This document shows positions 18,952 through 27,882 of a DNA stretch of 64,000 bases, piece after piece. The translations under genes were made by a program, and so were the position numbers. Origin of the DNA: an uncultured Pseudomonadota bacterium (GTDB lineage Bacteria > Pseudomonadota > Gammaproteobacteria > Steroidobacterales > Steroidobacteraceae); NCBI GenBank assembly GCA_903838705.1, contig CAILZL010000011.1:166863-230862 (forward strand). The letters are read 5' to 3'. The notes beneath the pieces are model-generated. The model searched no databases and was not told the origin of the DNA. It was given only the letters and a program-made list of their open reading frames with translations. The number at the start of each line of letters is the position of its first letter. Positions within the stretch are counted from its first letter, which is position 1.

Positions 18952-20883
18952 TCAGTCTTCAATCAGGAAGCTGCGCAGTTGTTCACTGCGTGATGGATGA
19001 CGCAGCTTGCGCAGCGCCTTGGCTTCGATCTGACGGATACGCTCACGCGTTACATCAAACTGCTTGCCCACTTCTTCTAGTGTGTGATCGGTATTCATGT
19101 CGATACCGAAACGCATGCGTAGCACCTTCGCTTCGCGAGGAGTGAGGCCTGCCAGTACGGAATGCGTAGTTTCGCGCAGTGATTCCATGGTGGCGGAATC
19201 GATCGGTGAATCCACGGCCGTGTCTTCGATGAAGTCTCCCAAGTGTGAATCTTCATCATCACCAATCGGGGTTTCCATCGAGATCGGTTCCTTGGCGATC
19301 TTGAGTACCTTGCGTACCTTGTCTTCCGGCATTTCCATGCGCACGGCCAGTTCATCCGGTGTCGGTTCGCGACCCATTTCCTGCAACATCTGGCGCGAAA
19401 TGCGATTGAGCTTGTTGATAGTCTCGATCATGTGCACTGGAATACGGATGGTGCGTGCCTGATCTGCAATCGAACGTGTGATCGCCTGACGAATCCACCA
19501 TGTGGCATACGTTGAGAACTTGTAACCACGACGGTATTCGAATTTGTCCACCGCCTTCATCAGGCCGATGTTGCCTTCCTGAATAAGGTCAAGGAACTGC
19601 AAGCCGCGGTTGGTGTACTTCTTTGCGATTGAAATCACCAGACGCAGGTTGGCTTCGACCATTTCCTTCTTGGCGCGACGCGCCTTGGCTTCGCCGACAG
19701 CGATTTCGCGATTGATTTCCTTGGTCATCGCAATGCTGAGTGAAGTCGTACCTTCCAGCTCGATAAGTTTCTTCTGCTGGGTCTCGATTTCTTCGCGGTG
19801 TTTGGCCAGCGCAGCAGAATGCTTGCGCTTGGCGCGAATATGCTTGTCCAGCCAGGTCAGATTGGTTTCGTTGCTGGGGAAGGTAGAGATAAAGTCCTTG
19901 CGGGGCATGCCGGCATCGCGCACACACAGCAGCATGACTTTCTTTTCAATGTTGCGGATATTGGTCAGCGAATCACGAATCTGCTCGATCAGCATGTCGA
20001 ACATTTTCGGTGCCAGCTTCAATTCCATGAAGGCATCCGACAGCTTCTGACGCTGCTTGAGCACCTTGGGATCGCTGGCGCCTTTTTCAGCAATGGCTTT
20101 CTGTACCTGAGCATACAGCTTGCCGATCGCGACAAAGCGGCGTGCCGCTTCTTCAGGATCGGGACCGGTATCTACGGCTTCTTCCTCTTCTTCAGCCGGC
20201 GCTTCATCATCCAGTTCCGGTTCCTCTTCCTGCGCCTTGGCGGCTTCAATCAGTTTTGGATTGATGGGTGAAGCGATTTCATCGGGTGCATTCGGGTCAA
20301 TAAAGCCGACGATGATGTCAACCAGTCGGGTGGTCTGTGTGGCTACGCCGGCATACTGATTCAGAATCATCGAGTAAGTGGGCGGATACATGGACAGCGC
20401 GGTCTTGACGGCGGTCAGGCCTTCTTCAATACGCTTGGCGATACGGATTTCGCCTTCGCGGGTGAGCAGTTCGACGGTGCCCATTTCACGCATGTACATG
20501 CGCACGGGGTCTGTAGTGCGACCGAATTCAGCATCCACGGTGGCCAGCGCAGCAGCAGCTTCTTCCGCAGCTTCTTCATCGGCTACTACAGGTTCGCTCA
20601 GCAGCATCGACTCGGCATCCGGCGCCTTTTCATGCACCGCAATACCCATGTCGTTAATCATGTTGACGATGTCTTCGATCTGTTCAGGATCGACGATTTC
20701 GCTGGGCAGGTGATCGTTGACTTCAGCATAGGTCAGGAAGCCCTGTTCCTTGCCGCGTGCGATCAGCAGCTTCAGCAGGGATTGACGTTCATCGACCACT
20801 GCGGGTGCCGGCTGGATTGTCTCTTTCTTTTCTTTCTTGGCTGGGGGCTTGCTCAAGGTTGAATCCTCACGGCTCAGGCGCAC
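18952..20883 (-). CDS. rpoD: RNA polymerase primary sigma factor (sigma-70)
   Basis: A 643-residue group 1 sigma factor. N-terminal region 1.1 ([23 protein letters not shown]), region 1.2 ([21 protein letters not shown]), an acidic spacer rich in Glu and Asp, region 2 ([57 protein letters not shown]), region 3, and region 4.2 ([30 protein letters not shown]) are all present in order. It directs RNA polymerase to the -10/-35 promoters of housekeeping genes. It lies 169 bp downstream of dnaG on the same strand, as in the macromolecular synthesis operon. Confidence 0.99.
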   Translation of the reverse strand: MRLSREDSTLSKPPAKKEKKETIQPAPAVVDERQSLLKLLIARGKEQGFLTYAEVNDHLPSEIVDPEQIEDIVNMINDMGIAVHEKAPDAESMLLSEPVVADEEAAEEAAAALATVDAEFGRTTDPVRMYMREMGTVELLTREGEIRIAKRIEEGLTAVKTALSMYPPTYSMILNQYAGVATQTTRLVDIIVGFIDPNAPDEIASPINPKLIEAAKAQEEEPELDDEAPAEEEEEAVDTGPDPEEAARRFVAIGKLYAQVQKAIAEKGASDPKVLKQRQKLSDAFMELKLAPKMFDMLIEQIRDSLTNIRNIEKKVMLLCVRDAGMPRKDFISTFPSNETNLTWLDKHIRAKRKHSAALAKHREEIETQQKKLIELEGTTSLSIAMTKEINREIAVGEAKARRAKKEMVEANLRLVISIAKKYTNRGLQFLDLIQEGNIGLMKAVDKFEYRRGYKFSTYATWWIRQAITRSIADQARTIRIPVHMIETINKLNRISRQMLQEMGREPTPDELAVRMEMPEDKVRKVLKIAKEPISMETPIGDDEDSHLGDFIEDTAVDSPIDSATMESLRETTHSVLAGLTPREAKVLRMRFGIDMNTDHTLEEVGKQFDVTRERIRQIEAKALRKLRHPSRSEQLRSFLIED

Positions 20884-20897
20884 GGCTACGCGGGGCT

Positions 20898-20970
20898 AAA
20901 ATGACCGCGCATTCTACTGAGAGAGTCCGCCGATAGCTAGGTTCAATGTGGGTCAAACCGGGGTCATTTT
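20898..20970. repeat. Inverted repeat in the dnaG-rpoD gap
   Basis: AAAATGACC (20898-20906) and GGTCATTTT (20962-20970) are perfect 9-bp inverted copies with 55 bp between them. They span most of the interval between the dnaG stop and the rpoD start. In E. coli the dnaG-rpoD interval carries an mRNA processing site and an internal rpoD promoter; a hexamer TAGAAT on the minus strand within this gap could be a -10 element. The role here is inference. Confidence 0.35.
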
Positions 20971-21052
20971 TCGTGGCCGGTACGCGAGAAAGCCGCACCT
21001 GATTCAGTCGGGCAGGGCATGTCCAAGTTATGTGAAGCAGTTGGTTCCCGGC

Positions 21053-22822
21053 TCAGCGTGAACCTTGACGGCGGATCAGTTCACGCAGTTCCTGTTTTTC
21101 CTCGGCGGACAGCGTGCCGAGATGAAATCGGTGCATCAGTTCATCAAATCTTGCTTTAGGAAACTGATCGGCAATCAGGCGAGCGCAGGCCTTTTTCACT
21201 TCATCCATGGCGATTTCCAGACTGGAGGCGGGTGGTTCTTTCAAGAAAAGCTTATCAATGTAATGAAAATCTGGACGCTGCCGCCAGCGCTCCAGCAGTG
21301 CCGCCACGGGCAAGTCCGGCTGGGCTTTAAGTTCACCTGCCAGTTGCACCAGCAGCGTGATGCCGGGTTTGTCCACCTGCGCCAGTTCATCCAGTTGATC
21401 CAGCGCCAGTACCGCTGCCGGGTAGTGCAGCAGGTTCTGGATCAACTGCCGGACCAAACTCCCCCGGCCCGGGCTTTCGAGCGGTGTACTGGCTGCGGAT
21501 CGTGCCGGGTTTTCCCTGGCCGCATCTGGCGGTGGAATCAACTGCCGTAATCTGTCAACCGAAATGCCCAGCGCTGCCGCCAGCGGCTGGTAGAGCAGAG
21601 TGCGGTAACTGTCATTGTTGAGCAGTGCCAGCAGGCGCTTGGCTTCAGCCGTGAACTGGTCACGACCTTCGGCATGGCTCAGGTCAAAGCGGGTCGAGAG
21701 TGCATTCACCATGTATTCCGACAGGGGGGTGGCCTGAGTGACCCGCGATTCAAATGCTTCACGACCTTCTTCTCTCACCAAGGAATCCGGGTCGTGCTGT
21801 TCCGGCAACAGCAGGAAGCGGATCAGTTGCCCTTCACTAACAACCGGCAGGGCGACTTCCAGTGCTTTCCACGCGGCAGCACGTCCGGCGCGATCCCCGT
21901 CAAAGCAGAACACCACGGTGTTGCAGGCACGGAACAGGCGCTTGAGATGATCCGGCGTGGTGGCCGTACCCAGTGTGGCCACCGCATAGGTAATACCCGC
22001 CTGATGCAGGCTCACCACATCCATATAGCCTTCCACCGCCAGCAACTGTTTCAGCTGGCGGGTCGCCTGACGCGCCTCGTACAGGCCGTATAACTCACGG
22101 CCCTTATGGAACAGTTCAGTTTCAGGAGAGTTGAGATACTTGGGTTCACCCTGATCAATGATGCGACCACCAAATCCAATGGTGCGGCCGCGCGAATCAC
22201 GGATCGGAAACATGACCCGCTGTCTGAACCGATCATAAAAACCATTCTTGCTGTCCCGTTCTATCAGCAGTCCCGTCTGCGTAAGCGCTTGCAGCGCAGC
22301 ATCGCTCTGACCGAGCTGTTTGATGAGTCCGTCCCACGCATCTGGCGCGTAGCCGATGCCAAACCGGGAAGCCGTTTCACCCGTCAATCCGCGCTTTTTC
22401 AGATACTCGATGGCGGCGGGACTGTTACGCAGTTGCTGGCGAAAATACTCGCCTGCCTGTTCCAGCAGCGTGTAGTGATCCTGTGTCGGTTTGTTCGCTG
22501 TCGGGGTGGTGCTGGCTTCACGGGGCACATCCAGCCCGGTGCGCGCTGCCAGTTCTTCCACCGCTTCGACAAAGCTCAGGTGGTCATAGTCCATCAGGAA
22601 ACCCAGTGCCGTGCCGTGAGCGCCGCAGCCAAAGCAGTGATAGAACTGCTTGTCCGGTACGACATTGAAGGATGGCGTTTTTTCATCGTGAAACGGACAG
22701 CAGGCCTTGTATTCCCTGCCTGCCTTGCGCAATGGCACACGGGTGCCGATCACCTCGACGATGTCGATACGGGCGATCAGCTGATCAATGAAGTATTGCG
22801 GGATGCGTCCGGACACAGGCAA
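21053..22822 (-). CDS. dnaG: DNA primase
   Basis: A 589-residue primase that makes RNA primers at the replication fork. The N-terminal CHC2-type zinc domain is clear (CCPFHDEKTPSFNVVPDKQFYHCFGCGAHG, residues ~41-70), followed by the RNA polymerase core with ESKY-type motif (GYAPDAWDGLI, FRQRVMFPIRDSRGRTIGFGGR), the Toprim glutamate in LLAVEGYMDVVSLHQAG and the metal-binding aspartates in VVFCFDGDRAGRAAA. The C-terminal ~140 residues are the helicase-binding domain. It lies upstream of rpoD on the same strand. rpsU and yqeY, its usual upstream neighbours, are found 7.5 kb further away. Confidence 0.98.
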   Translation of the reverse strand: MPVSGRIPQYFIDQLIARIDIVEVIGTRVPLRKAGREYKACCPFHDEKTPSFNVVPDKQFYHCFGCGAHGTALGFLMDYDHLSFVEAVEELAARTGLDVPREASTTPTANKPTQDHYTLLEQAGEYFRQQLRNSPAAIEYLKKRGLTGETASRFGIGYAPDAWDGLIKQLGQSDAALQALTQTGLLIERDSKNGFYDRFRQRVMFPIRDSRGRTIGFGGRIIDQGEPKYLNSPETELFHKGRELYGLYEARQATRQLKQLLAVEGYMDVVSLHQAGITYAVATLGTATTPDHLKRLFRACNTVVFCFDGDRAGRAAAWKALEVALPVVSEGQLIRFLLLPEQHDPDSLVREEGREAFESRVTQATPLSEYMVNALSTRFDLSHAEGRDQFTAEAKRLLALLNNDSYRTLLYQPLAAALGISVDRLRQLIPPPDAARENPARSAASTPLESPGRGSLVRQLIQNLLHYPAAVLALDQLDELAQVDKPGITLLVQLAGELKAQPDLPVAALLERWRQRPDFHYIDKLFLKEPPASSLEIAMDEVKKACARLIADQFPKARFDELMHRFHLGTLSAEEKQELRELIRRQGSR

Positions 22823-22958
22823 TGGGTGGAGTCGGCGGGGTGATCACAGTAGCAGAGGTAGCATCGGATAGCGAAGGAACGCGGCGTCAGCAACATGCTA
22901 TGCTGGATAAGCTTCCTCCATCGGCTGAAAAGATGAGAGCATCGCGCTGATCTAATCT

Positions 22959-22988
22959 CGCCCAATAGCTTTGAATGCGTATTGGGCG
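22959..22988 (-). terminator. Stem-loop downstream of the SRPBCC gene
   Basis: CGCCCAATA (22959-22967) and TATTGGGCG (22980-22988) form a perfect 9-bp stem with a 12-nt loop, beginning 13 bases past the stop codon of the double-SRPBCC gene. No T run follows on the minus strand. It is a plausible 3' end for the ArsR-SRPBCC transcript, or an end-mark of the inserted block. Confidence 0.45.
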
Positions 22989-23001
22989 TTTCCCAACAAC
23001 C

Positions 23002-23946
23002 CTACTTCGCCAGATAATTATCCAACTTATCGAATGATCCACTCCATCCGTGCGTCATGCCGTTCTTAGCATCATGGAAGGTACGACGTTCAACATCATT
23101 GGCGTCACCAAACACTTCCCAAGTAACGGTAGCGCGAGTGATATTGTCATCCTCCGAGGCGAGTTCTACGGTGGTCAGCATGGTCTGAGGCCAGGTAGGC
23201 GCCATAGGGTGGCGAATTATCTTCTTGTTTTCGTCGCAGAAAGACTGTGTATAGACGATACGGTTTGGCTTGACGACTTCTAAATATGCGGCGCGGCCGT
23301 ACATGACTCCGTGCGCGCCTTCCATGCACCAAAATGAGCTACCGCCAGACTTGATATCGCCTCGGAAAAACTTGGTGACCGATCCAGTCGGCCCCATCCA
23401 CTGCGCCAAGTGCTCTGGCTTGGCCCACATCTCGAACACAAGATCAATTGGTGCCTCGAAAGTGCGATTGATGACGAACTTATCTTTGCCTTCTGATTCG
23501 TAGAGATATTCTGCCAACCGATCCCAAGTGGAATCTCCACCGACTTTCTTAATGAACTTCTTAGTTTCTTGAGCTACTTCGGCGGTGGCCAATGCCATGG
23601 TCATCTCCAGCCGGGTTTTGCCCTTCACTTCCCTGAAGTTCACGGTCATACGGAAGAGCGGCGGCGTGTTGGCCGAGGCGCCGTGGTCATATACCAACCT
23701 CTCGTATTGCCTTACCTCGAAGTAAGTCGTGATATTGGGGTAGTCGATGCCATCTGGCCCGTGCATAGTGTAAACCCAAGTTCCTCCCGGACGCAGATTC
23801 TTGCTATGCGTTGTCAGCGTGAAGCCGCGCGGACCCCACCACTGCCCGACTCGTTGCGGATCAGTCCATGCTTCCCAAACTAGTTTCACGGGAGCATCGA
23901 AAACACGGTTGATGTACAGCTCATTTGGTTTTCTGTTTGCGGCCAC
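23002..23946 (-). CDS. Double SRPBCC (AHSA1-like) domain protein
   Basis: A 314-residue protein made of two successive AHSA1/START-like SRPBCC domains. The first begins at residue ~9 (LYINRVFDAPVKLVWEAWTDPQRVGQWWGPRGF), the second at ~157 (FVINRTFEAPIDLVFEMWAKPEHLAQWMGPTG), and both end in a KLxxYL-type helix (RLAEYLYE, KLDNYLAK). The fold binds hydrophobic ligands; physiological function in bacteria is mostly unknown. Its start overlaps the end of the ArsR regulator gene by 26 bp, so translation is probably coupled. ArsR-SRPBCC pairs are common, but members with two domains in one chain are less usual. Confidence 0.9.
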   Translation of the reverse strand: MAANRKPNELYINRVFDAPVKLVWEAWTDPQRVGQWWGPRGFTLTTHSKNLRPGGTWVYTMHGPDGIDYPNITTYFEVRQYERLVYDHGASANTPPLFRMTVNFREVKGKTRLEMTMALATAEVAQETKKFIKKVGGDSTWDRLAEYLYESEGKDKFVINRTFEAPIDLVFEMWAKPEHLAQWMGPTGSVTKFFRGDIKSGGSSFWCMEGAHGVMYGRAAYLEVVKPNRIVYTQSFCDENKKIIRHPMAPTWPQTMLTTVELASEDDNITRATVTWEVFGDANDVERRTFHDAKNGMTHGWSGSFDKLDNYLAK

Positions 23947-24283
23947 GTTTGTTACCTCGCTTGCTTTGAATTCGTTTTAGATAATCGTCCAATCGGTCGA
24001 AACTGGCTTCCCAGATTCGACGGTGTTCTTCCATCCAATCCGCGGCTGGCTTAAAGCCTTGCGGTTCGATGCGGCATGGCCGCCATTGCGCTTCACGTCC
24101 TCGCGAAATCAGGCCCGCGCTTTCAAGTACCTTCAAGTGCTTGGTGATCGCCGGCATGCTCATGTCGAATGGCTCGGCCAGCTCGGTCACCGTTGCTTCC
24201 CCTTGGGCAAGGCGAGACAGAATCGCCAGCCGGGTGGGATCTCCAAGCGCGGCAAACGTAGTGCTGATGTCCAATGAAATCAT
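23921..24283 (-). CDS. ArsR-family winged-helix repressor
   Basis: About 120 residues with the ArsR core FAALGDPTRLAILSRLAQGEATVTELAEPFDMSMPAITKHLKVLESAGLISRGREAQWRPCRI. It lacks the metal-binding Cys box of metal sensors (no CVC in the recognition helix), so it probably senses something other than thiophilic metals, or responds to the partner protein. The Met at 24283 (MISLDISTTFAALGDPTR) is preferred over 24343, which would place the start upstream of the predicted operator. Likely represses its own operon with the SRPBCC gene. Confidence 0.92.
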   Translation of the reverse strand: MISLDISTTFAALGDPTRLAILSRLAQGEATVTELAEPFDMSMPAITKHLKVLESAGLISRGREAQWRPCRIEPQGFKPAADWMEEHRRIWEASFDRLDDYLKRIQSKRGNKRGRKQKTK

Positions 24284-24302
24284 TGCGGTTTCAAATCTAT
24301 AA

Positions 24303-24340
24303 TTAACCAAAAGGTTAAATATAGGCGGCGCGGATGTCAA
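24303..24340 (-). promoter_or_regulatory. Promoter with palindromic ArsR-type operator
   Basis: On the plus strand TTAACC-AAAA-GGTTAA (24303-24318) is a perfect palindrome just upstream of the ArsR start codon. On the minus strand a perfect -35 hexamer TTGACA (24335-24340) lies 17 bp from TAACCT, a hexamer inside the palindrome that keeps the T, A and final T of a -10 box. An operator covering the -10 element is what autorepression by the adjacent ArsR protein would need. Confidence 0.7.
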
Positions 24341-24343
24341 CAC

Positions 24344-24793
24344 TTTTAATCAAAGCACTACTATGTCAGCATCCGAGCTGCCGAAGCGCGTCTTCTATGT
24401 CCGTTAAAGCAGGCTGCACGATTTGTAATAGCACGCCTAATGCAGCCTTAGGAAGGCGACGTGCCGCCACTACACAATGTACCGAAGCCACGAACTTTAT
24501 CGAACATCAATGAGGATTTGATTCGACTTTGATGGCGCGGTTTTGGGAACGTAGACTCTTCCAGAATTATAAGCAGTTAGTTCAGGTGCTCTACCCAGAG
24601 CCTGATACGTGGACGAGCACCTGTCTTACGGTGACAGAGAATTGTCCGTGTAATTGTAGTGCTGTGAGCCGGGGTGATGGCCTGATGCTCTGATGTCTGA
24701 CGGTATGATTACAATTTGCCTATTCAAGCGTACAAAGCTGAAATTTGTTGGATACGAGAATTAGAGTTCGACATTTCCTAGCTGTACGCCACC
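24344..24793. other. 450-bp gene-free stretch with inverted repeats
   Basis: No credible gene lies here. Two inverted repeats are visible: AGGCTGCA (24411-24418) with TGCAGCCT (24441-24448), and CAGGTGCTC (24583-24591) with GAGCACCTG (24615-24623). Base composition is uneven. The stretch separates the ArsR-SRPBCC pair from the D-lactate dehydrogenase gene and may be the scar of a lost or decayed element; I could not recognise which. Confidence 0.4.
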
Positions 24794-25804
24794 CTAAGCC
24801 AGTTTTTCAATCGAGACCTCATAGTGTGCCTTGCCGGTCGCGGCAAACTGGCTGACGTTATCGAGCGTGGTGCGGGAAATTGCCAGCATGGCTTCACGCG
24901 TGAAGAATGCCTGATGGCCGGTAATGAGCACATTCGGAAAAGTGAGCAGTCGTGCGAACACATCGTCCTGCAGAACATGTTCTGACAGGTTCTCGAAAAA
25001 TAGATCACCTTCTTCTTCATACACATCCAGACCCAGTGCACCGATGTGGCCTGTCTTGAGTGCGGCTACCGCGGCATGTGTATCAATGACGGCACCCCGG
25101 CTGGTATTGATCAACATGACACCGGGCTGCATTTTTTCAAACGCAGCTGCATTGATCATGTGTCGCGTCTCTGGTGTCAGCGGGCAATGCAGGCTGATGA
25201 TCTGCGATTGTGCATACAGGGTATCCAGCGGCACGTATTGCACGCCCAGTTCCAGACAGACTGGATTTTGAATCGGATCAAATGCCAGCAGCTTGCAGTC
25301 GAAACCGCGCAGAATGCGTGCAAGGTGGGTGCCGATTTTTCCGGTGCCGATAATGCCGACTGTGCGTTGCTGCATATCAAAGCCAAGCAGACCCTCGAGC
25401 GAAAAGTTGGCTTCTCGCACGCGCAGATAGGCACGATGAATATGGCGGTTAAGTGTCAGCATCAGTGCGACGCTGTGTTCTGCCACGGCAGCAGGTGAGT
25501 AGTTCGGTACGCGCGCAATGTGAATGCCCAGCCGGTTTGCAGCTGTTAGATCGACATTGTTGAAACCGGCGCTGCGCAATGCAATCAGGTGCACGCCCTG
25601 GCGATGCAATGATTCCAGTACCAAGTCATTCAGCTCATCATTCACGAAGGCGCAAACGGCCTGACAGCCTGTGGCGAGTATTGCGCTCTGCGGATGCAGT
25701 GCGGCTTCGTGAAACACCAGAGTGTGCGGTGATCCGGCTGCGACGTTGGCCTGAGTCAGGAACTCACGGTCATAGGGCTTGGTGCTGAACACGGCGATAT
25801 CCAC
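24794..25804 (-). CDS. ldhA: D-lactate dehydrogenase (fermentative LdhA type)
   Basis: A 336-residue NAD-dependent D-2-hydroxyacid dehydrogenase. It shows the LdhA-type features: [13 protein letters not shown] with the catalytic Arg region, the Rossmann motif [32 protein letters not shown], the Glu region [16 protein letters not shown] and the active-site His in [16 protein letters not shown]. It reduces pyruvate to D-lactate. The start [16 protein letters not shown] matches the family. It diverges from the DUF1080 gene with about 157 bp between starts. Confidence 0.93.
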   Translation of the reverse strand: MDIAVFSTKPYDREFLTQANVAAGSPHTLVFHEAALHPQSAILATGCQAVCAFVNDELNDLVLESLHRQGVHLIALRSAGFNNVDLTAANRLGIHIARVPNYSPAAVAEHSVALMLTLNRHIHRAYLRVREANFSLEGLLGFDMQQRTVGIIGTGKIGTHLARILRGFDCKLLAFDPIQNPVCLELGVQYVPLDTLYAQSQIISLHCPLTPETRHMINAAAFEKMQPGVMLINTSRGAVIDTHAAVAALKTGHIGALGLDVYEEEGDLFFENLSEHVLQDDVFARLLTFPNVLITGHQAFFTREAMLAISRTTLDNVSQFAATGKAHYEVSIEKLA

Positions 25805-25961
25805 GGTATCCTCGCTTTGCTGCGGAATTCACCGCTAGCTTAGCCCCATTTCAGTGTGGGGGATCAACTGATCTATGCAGTCACATCCATTCGCGCATGG
25901 TATGGTTGGCTCAGCAGAGTATTTTCTTCCTTCCACCAGAACAGATCGGGGAGACTTCAGC

Positions 25962-26561
25962 ATGATTGATCGCAGAACGTTTATTGCCACCAGCCTGGCA
26001 GCGGGCACCACACAACTGTTCGGCTGCGCCAGCATGGGGGGCTCGGGCTGGGTGACCCTGCTTGACGGGCCACACATGACCAACTTCGATGGCTGGACGC
26101 CGATTGGCAAGGGTAACTGGACACTGGTGGATGGCACCTTGCAGGGCAAGGGTGGCGAGATGGGCTTTATGGTCAGCAAGGACAGTTACACCGACTTCGA
26201 ACTGCGCGCTGAATTCTGGGCCGATGAAGAGTGCAACAGCGGCCTGTTCCTGCGTTGTCAGGATCGCAGCAATGTCGGTGCCACCAATGCCTACGAAGTG
26301 AATGTGTATGACAAGCGTTCTGATCCTTCGTACGGAACCGGTGCCATCGTAAATGTGGCCAAGGTCGCTCAGCCCATGCCCAAGGCCGCGAATCGATGGA
26401 ATGTGTTTGAAGTGACGGCGCGTGGCGATCACCTGCTGGTTACTTTGAATGGTCAGCAGACCGTGGATGTACGAGATGACAAGTTCAAAAGCGGGCCACT
26501 GGCCTTGCAGTCAGCCGGTGGTACGGTTCGCTTCAAGTCAGTGAAGATCAGGTCACTGTAG
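25962..26561 (+). CDS. DUF1080 (3-keto-disaccharide hydrolase-like) lipoprotein
   Basis: About 199 residues. The start ATG at 25962 follows a good ribosome binding site (GGGGAG) and gives MIDRRTFIATSLAAGTTQLFGCAS, an Arg-Arg signal with a lipobox (LFGC). The rest is a concanavalin-like beta-sandwich of the DUF1080 family: VTLLDGPHMTNFDGWTPIGKGNWTLVDGTLQGKGGEMGFMVSKDSYTDFELRAEFWADEECNSGLFLRCQ and a final GPLALQSAGGTVRFKSVKIRSL. Family members bind or process carbohydrate derivatives in the periplasm. It converges with the aldo/keto reductase gene, also Tat-exported. Confidence 0.88.
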   Translation: MIDRRTFIATSLAAGTTQLFGCASMGGSGWVTLLDGPHMTNFDGWTPIGKGNWTLVDGTLQGKGGEMGFMVSKDSYTDFELRAEFWADEECNSGLFLRCQDRSNVGATNAYEVNVYDKRSDPSYGTGAIVNVAKVAQPMPKAANRWNVFEVTARGDHLLVTLNGQQTVDVRDDKFKSGPLALQSAGGTVRFKSVKIRSL

Positions 26562-26631
26562 TCCATTGCACACAACCACCAACGCAGTGGCGTAATGTCC
26601 TGCGTTGCGTGCTTTGCTGATACTCCCGATC

Positions 26632-27591
26632 TCAGCCCATACGTACCGCAACCGGTGGCAGTACATCAATGAAGTCAGTCATGCGTTTGCGCATGGCCTG
26701 ATCAGGAAGCCGCCCCATTCCACCGCCGAGATTATCCAGCATGTTTTTGGCCTGACTGGTAGAAGGCGTCACCACTGTGACTGCGGGATGGCTGATGATG
26801 TACTTGACGAAGAACTGCGCCCAGGTTTTTGCATCAAATTCGCCGGCCCATTCAGGTAGCGGCCGGTCACCGACGCGACGGAACAGACTGGTGCGACCGA
26901 AGGGCAGATATGCCAGTACACCGATCTTGCGTTCCATTGCGAGCGGCAGAAGCTTATCTTCAACATCGCGATTGTCGATGGCGTAATCCACGCCGATGAA
27001 ATCAATTGGTTCATTGCGCATGACCTGCTCGATCAGTGGGTACTGTGTGGCTGAAGTAGTGGTCACGCCTATGTATCTGATGCGTCCCTTGGCTTTGAGT
27101 TCCTTGAGGATGGGTAATTGGGTGGCAACGTCGCCCATGTTGTGTATCTGGATCAAGTCAATTTTGTCGACGCCGAAATATTTGAACGATTGTTCGATCT
27201 GGGCGCGTGCCGCAGCAGGATCGGCGGCTCCACCACGTCCTGCCACATTGACTTTTGTGGCCCAGAACAGCTTGTTCTGAATACCCAGTTCCTGCGCGAT
27301 GCGACCTGCGACTGCTTCAGAAGCACCGTAACCCGGAGCGGTGTCGAACAGTCGGCCACCATTGTCGAACATTGTCTTCATCACGGTCTTGAGATTGGCG
27401 ATGTCCTCAGACTTGGCGACTTGCGCAAACGTGGCGGAACTGCCCAGACCGATAACCGGAATTTTTTCTCCCGATGACGGTATTGTCCTTTCGCCCACGG
27501 CTTGCTGTGCTGCCAGCAACAGTCGTGGATTGAGCGCCAGCGAGGCGCCTGCACCAAGAGTAAGGCCGAGATAATCACGACGGCTGATCAT
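26632..27591 (-). CDS. Tat-exported aldo/keto reductase
   Basis: About 319 residues from the Met at 27591. The N-terminus MISRRDYLGLTLGAGASLALNPRLLLA is a twin-arginine signal (SRRDYL). The mature part is an aldo/keto reductase barrel: PVIGLGSSATF, LFDTAPGYGASEAVAGRIAQELG with the catalytic Asp/Tyr, ATKVNV, IDLIQIHNMGD, IRYIGVTTTSATQY and KYIISHPAVTVVTPSTS. Such exported reductases are seen in several proteobacteria with unknown substrates. A periplasmic location is unusual for an NADPH enzyme and implies cofactor loading before export. Confidence 0.9.
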   Translation of the reverse strand: MISRRDYLGLTLGAGASLALNPRLLLAAQQAVGERTIPSSGEKIPVIGLGSSATFAQVAKSEDIANLKTVMKTMFDNGGRLFDTAPGYGASEAVAGRIAQELGIQNKLFWATKVNVAGRGGAADPAAARAQIEQSFKYFGVDKIDLIQIHNMGDVATQLPILKELKAKGRIRYIGVTTTSATQYPLIEQVMRNEPIDFIGVDYAIDNRDVEDKLLPLAMERKIGVLAYLPFGRTSLFRRVGDRPLPEWAGEFDAKTWAQFFVKYIISHPAVTVVTPSTSQAKNMLDNLGGGMGRLPDQAMRKRMTDFIDVLPPVAVRMG

Positions 27592-27882
27592 GGAATCTCT
27601 CTCCAACATGATAGTGAGCGTAAGTGGGTTGAGATCGTAGGCGGCTGATAATTCAGCGGTCAACGCGGGTCGCGTGAAAAATTGTCAGCCTGACTGATGT
27701 GTCAGGGCGCACGCTGGCGCCAATGCATGAGCATCCGATGATCATCAGCTCAGCCTCATTGAAAATGCATGAGGAGCTTCCCATATCAAGCATAGGGAAT
27801 CGCGTGTAACTTTCATCAGACTGGCTATATACCTGAACTCGTCGTATAAACAGGGTGTACAGAAATCTCACAAGGGGGAATC

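Noticed and set aside
22106..22843. 245-codon plus-strand frame over dnaG
   Set aside because: It is the complement of the conserved primase domains and has no own features.
22959..22988. attC or transposon-end reading of the CGCCCAATA / TATTGGGCG hairpin
   Set aside because: The stem lies just past a stop codon like an ordinary 3'-end hairpin, and neither conserved attC boxes nor a transposase accompany it.
24400..24465. Integron attC site at the edge of the gene-free stretch
   Set aside because: GTTAAAG and the AGGCTGCA inverted repeat suggested an attC, but the matching RYYYAAC end and the conserved inner boxes are absent, and no integrase is present.
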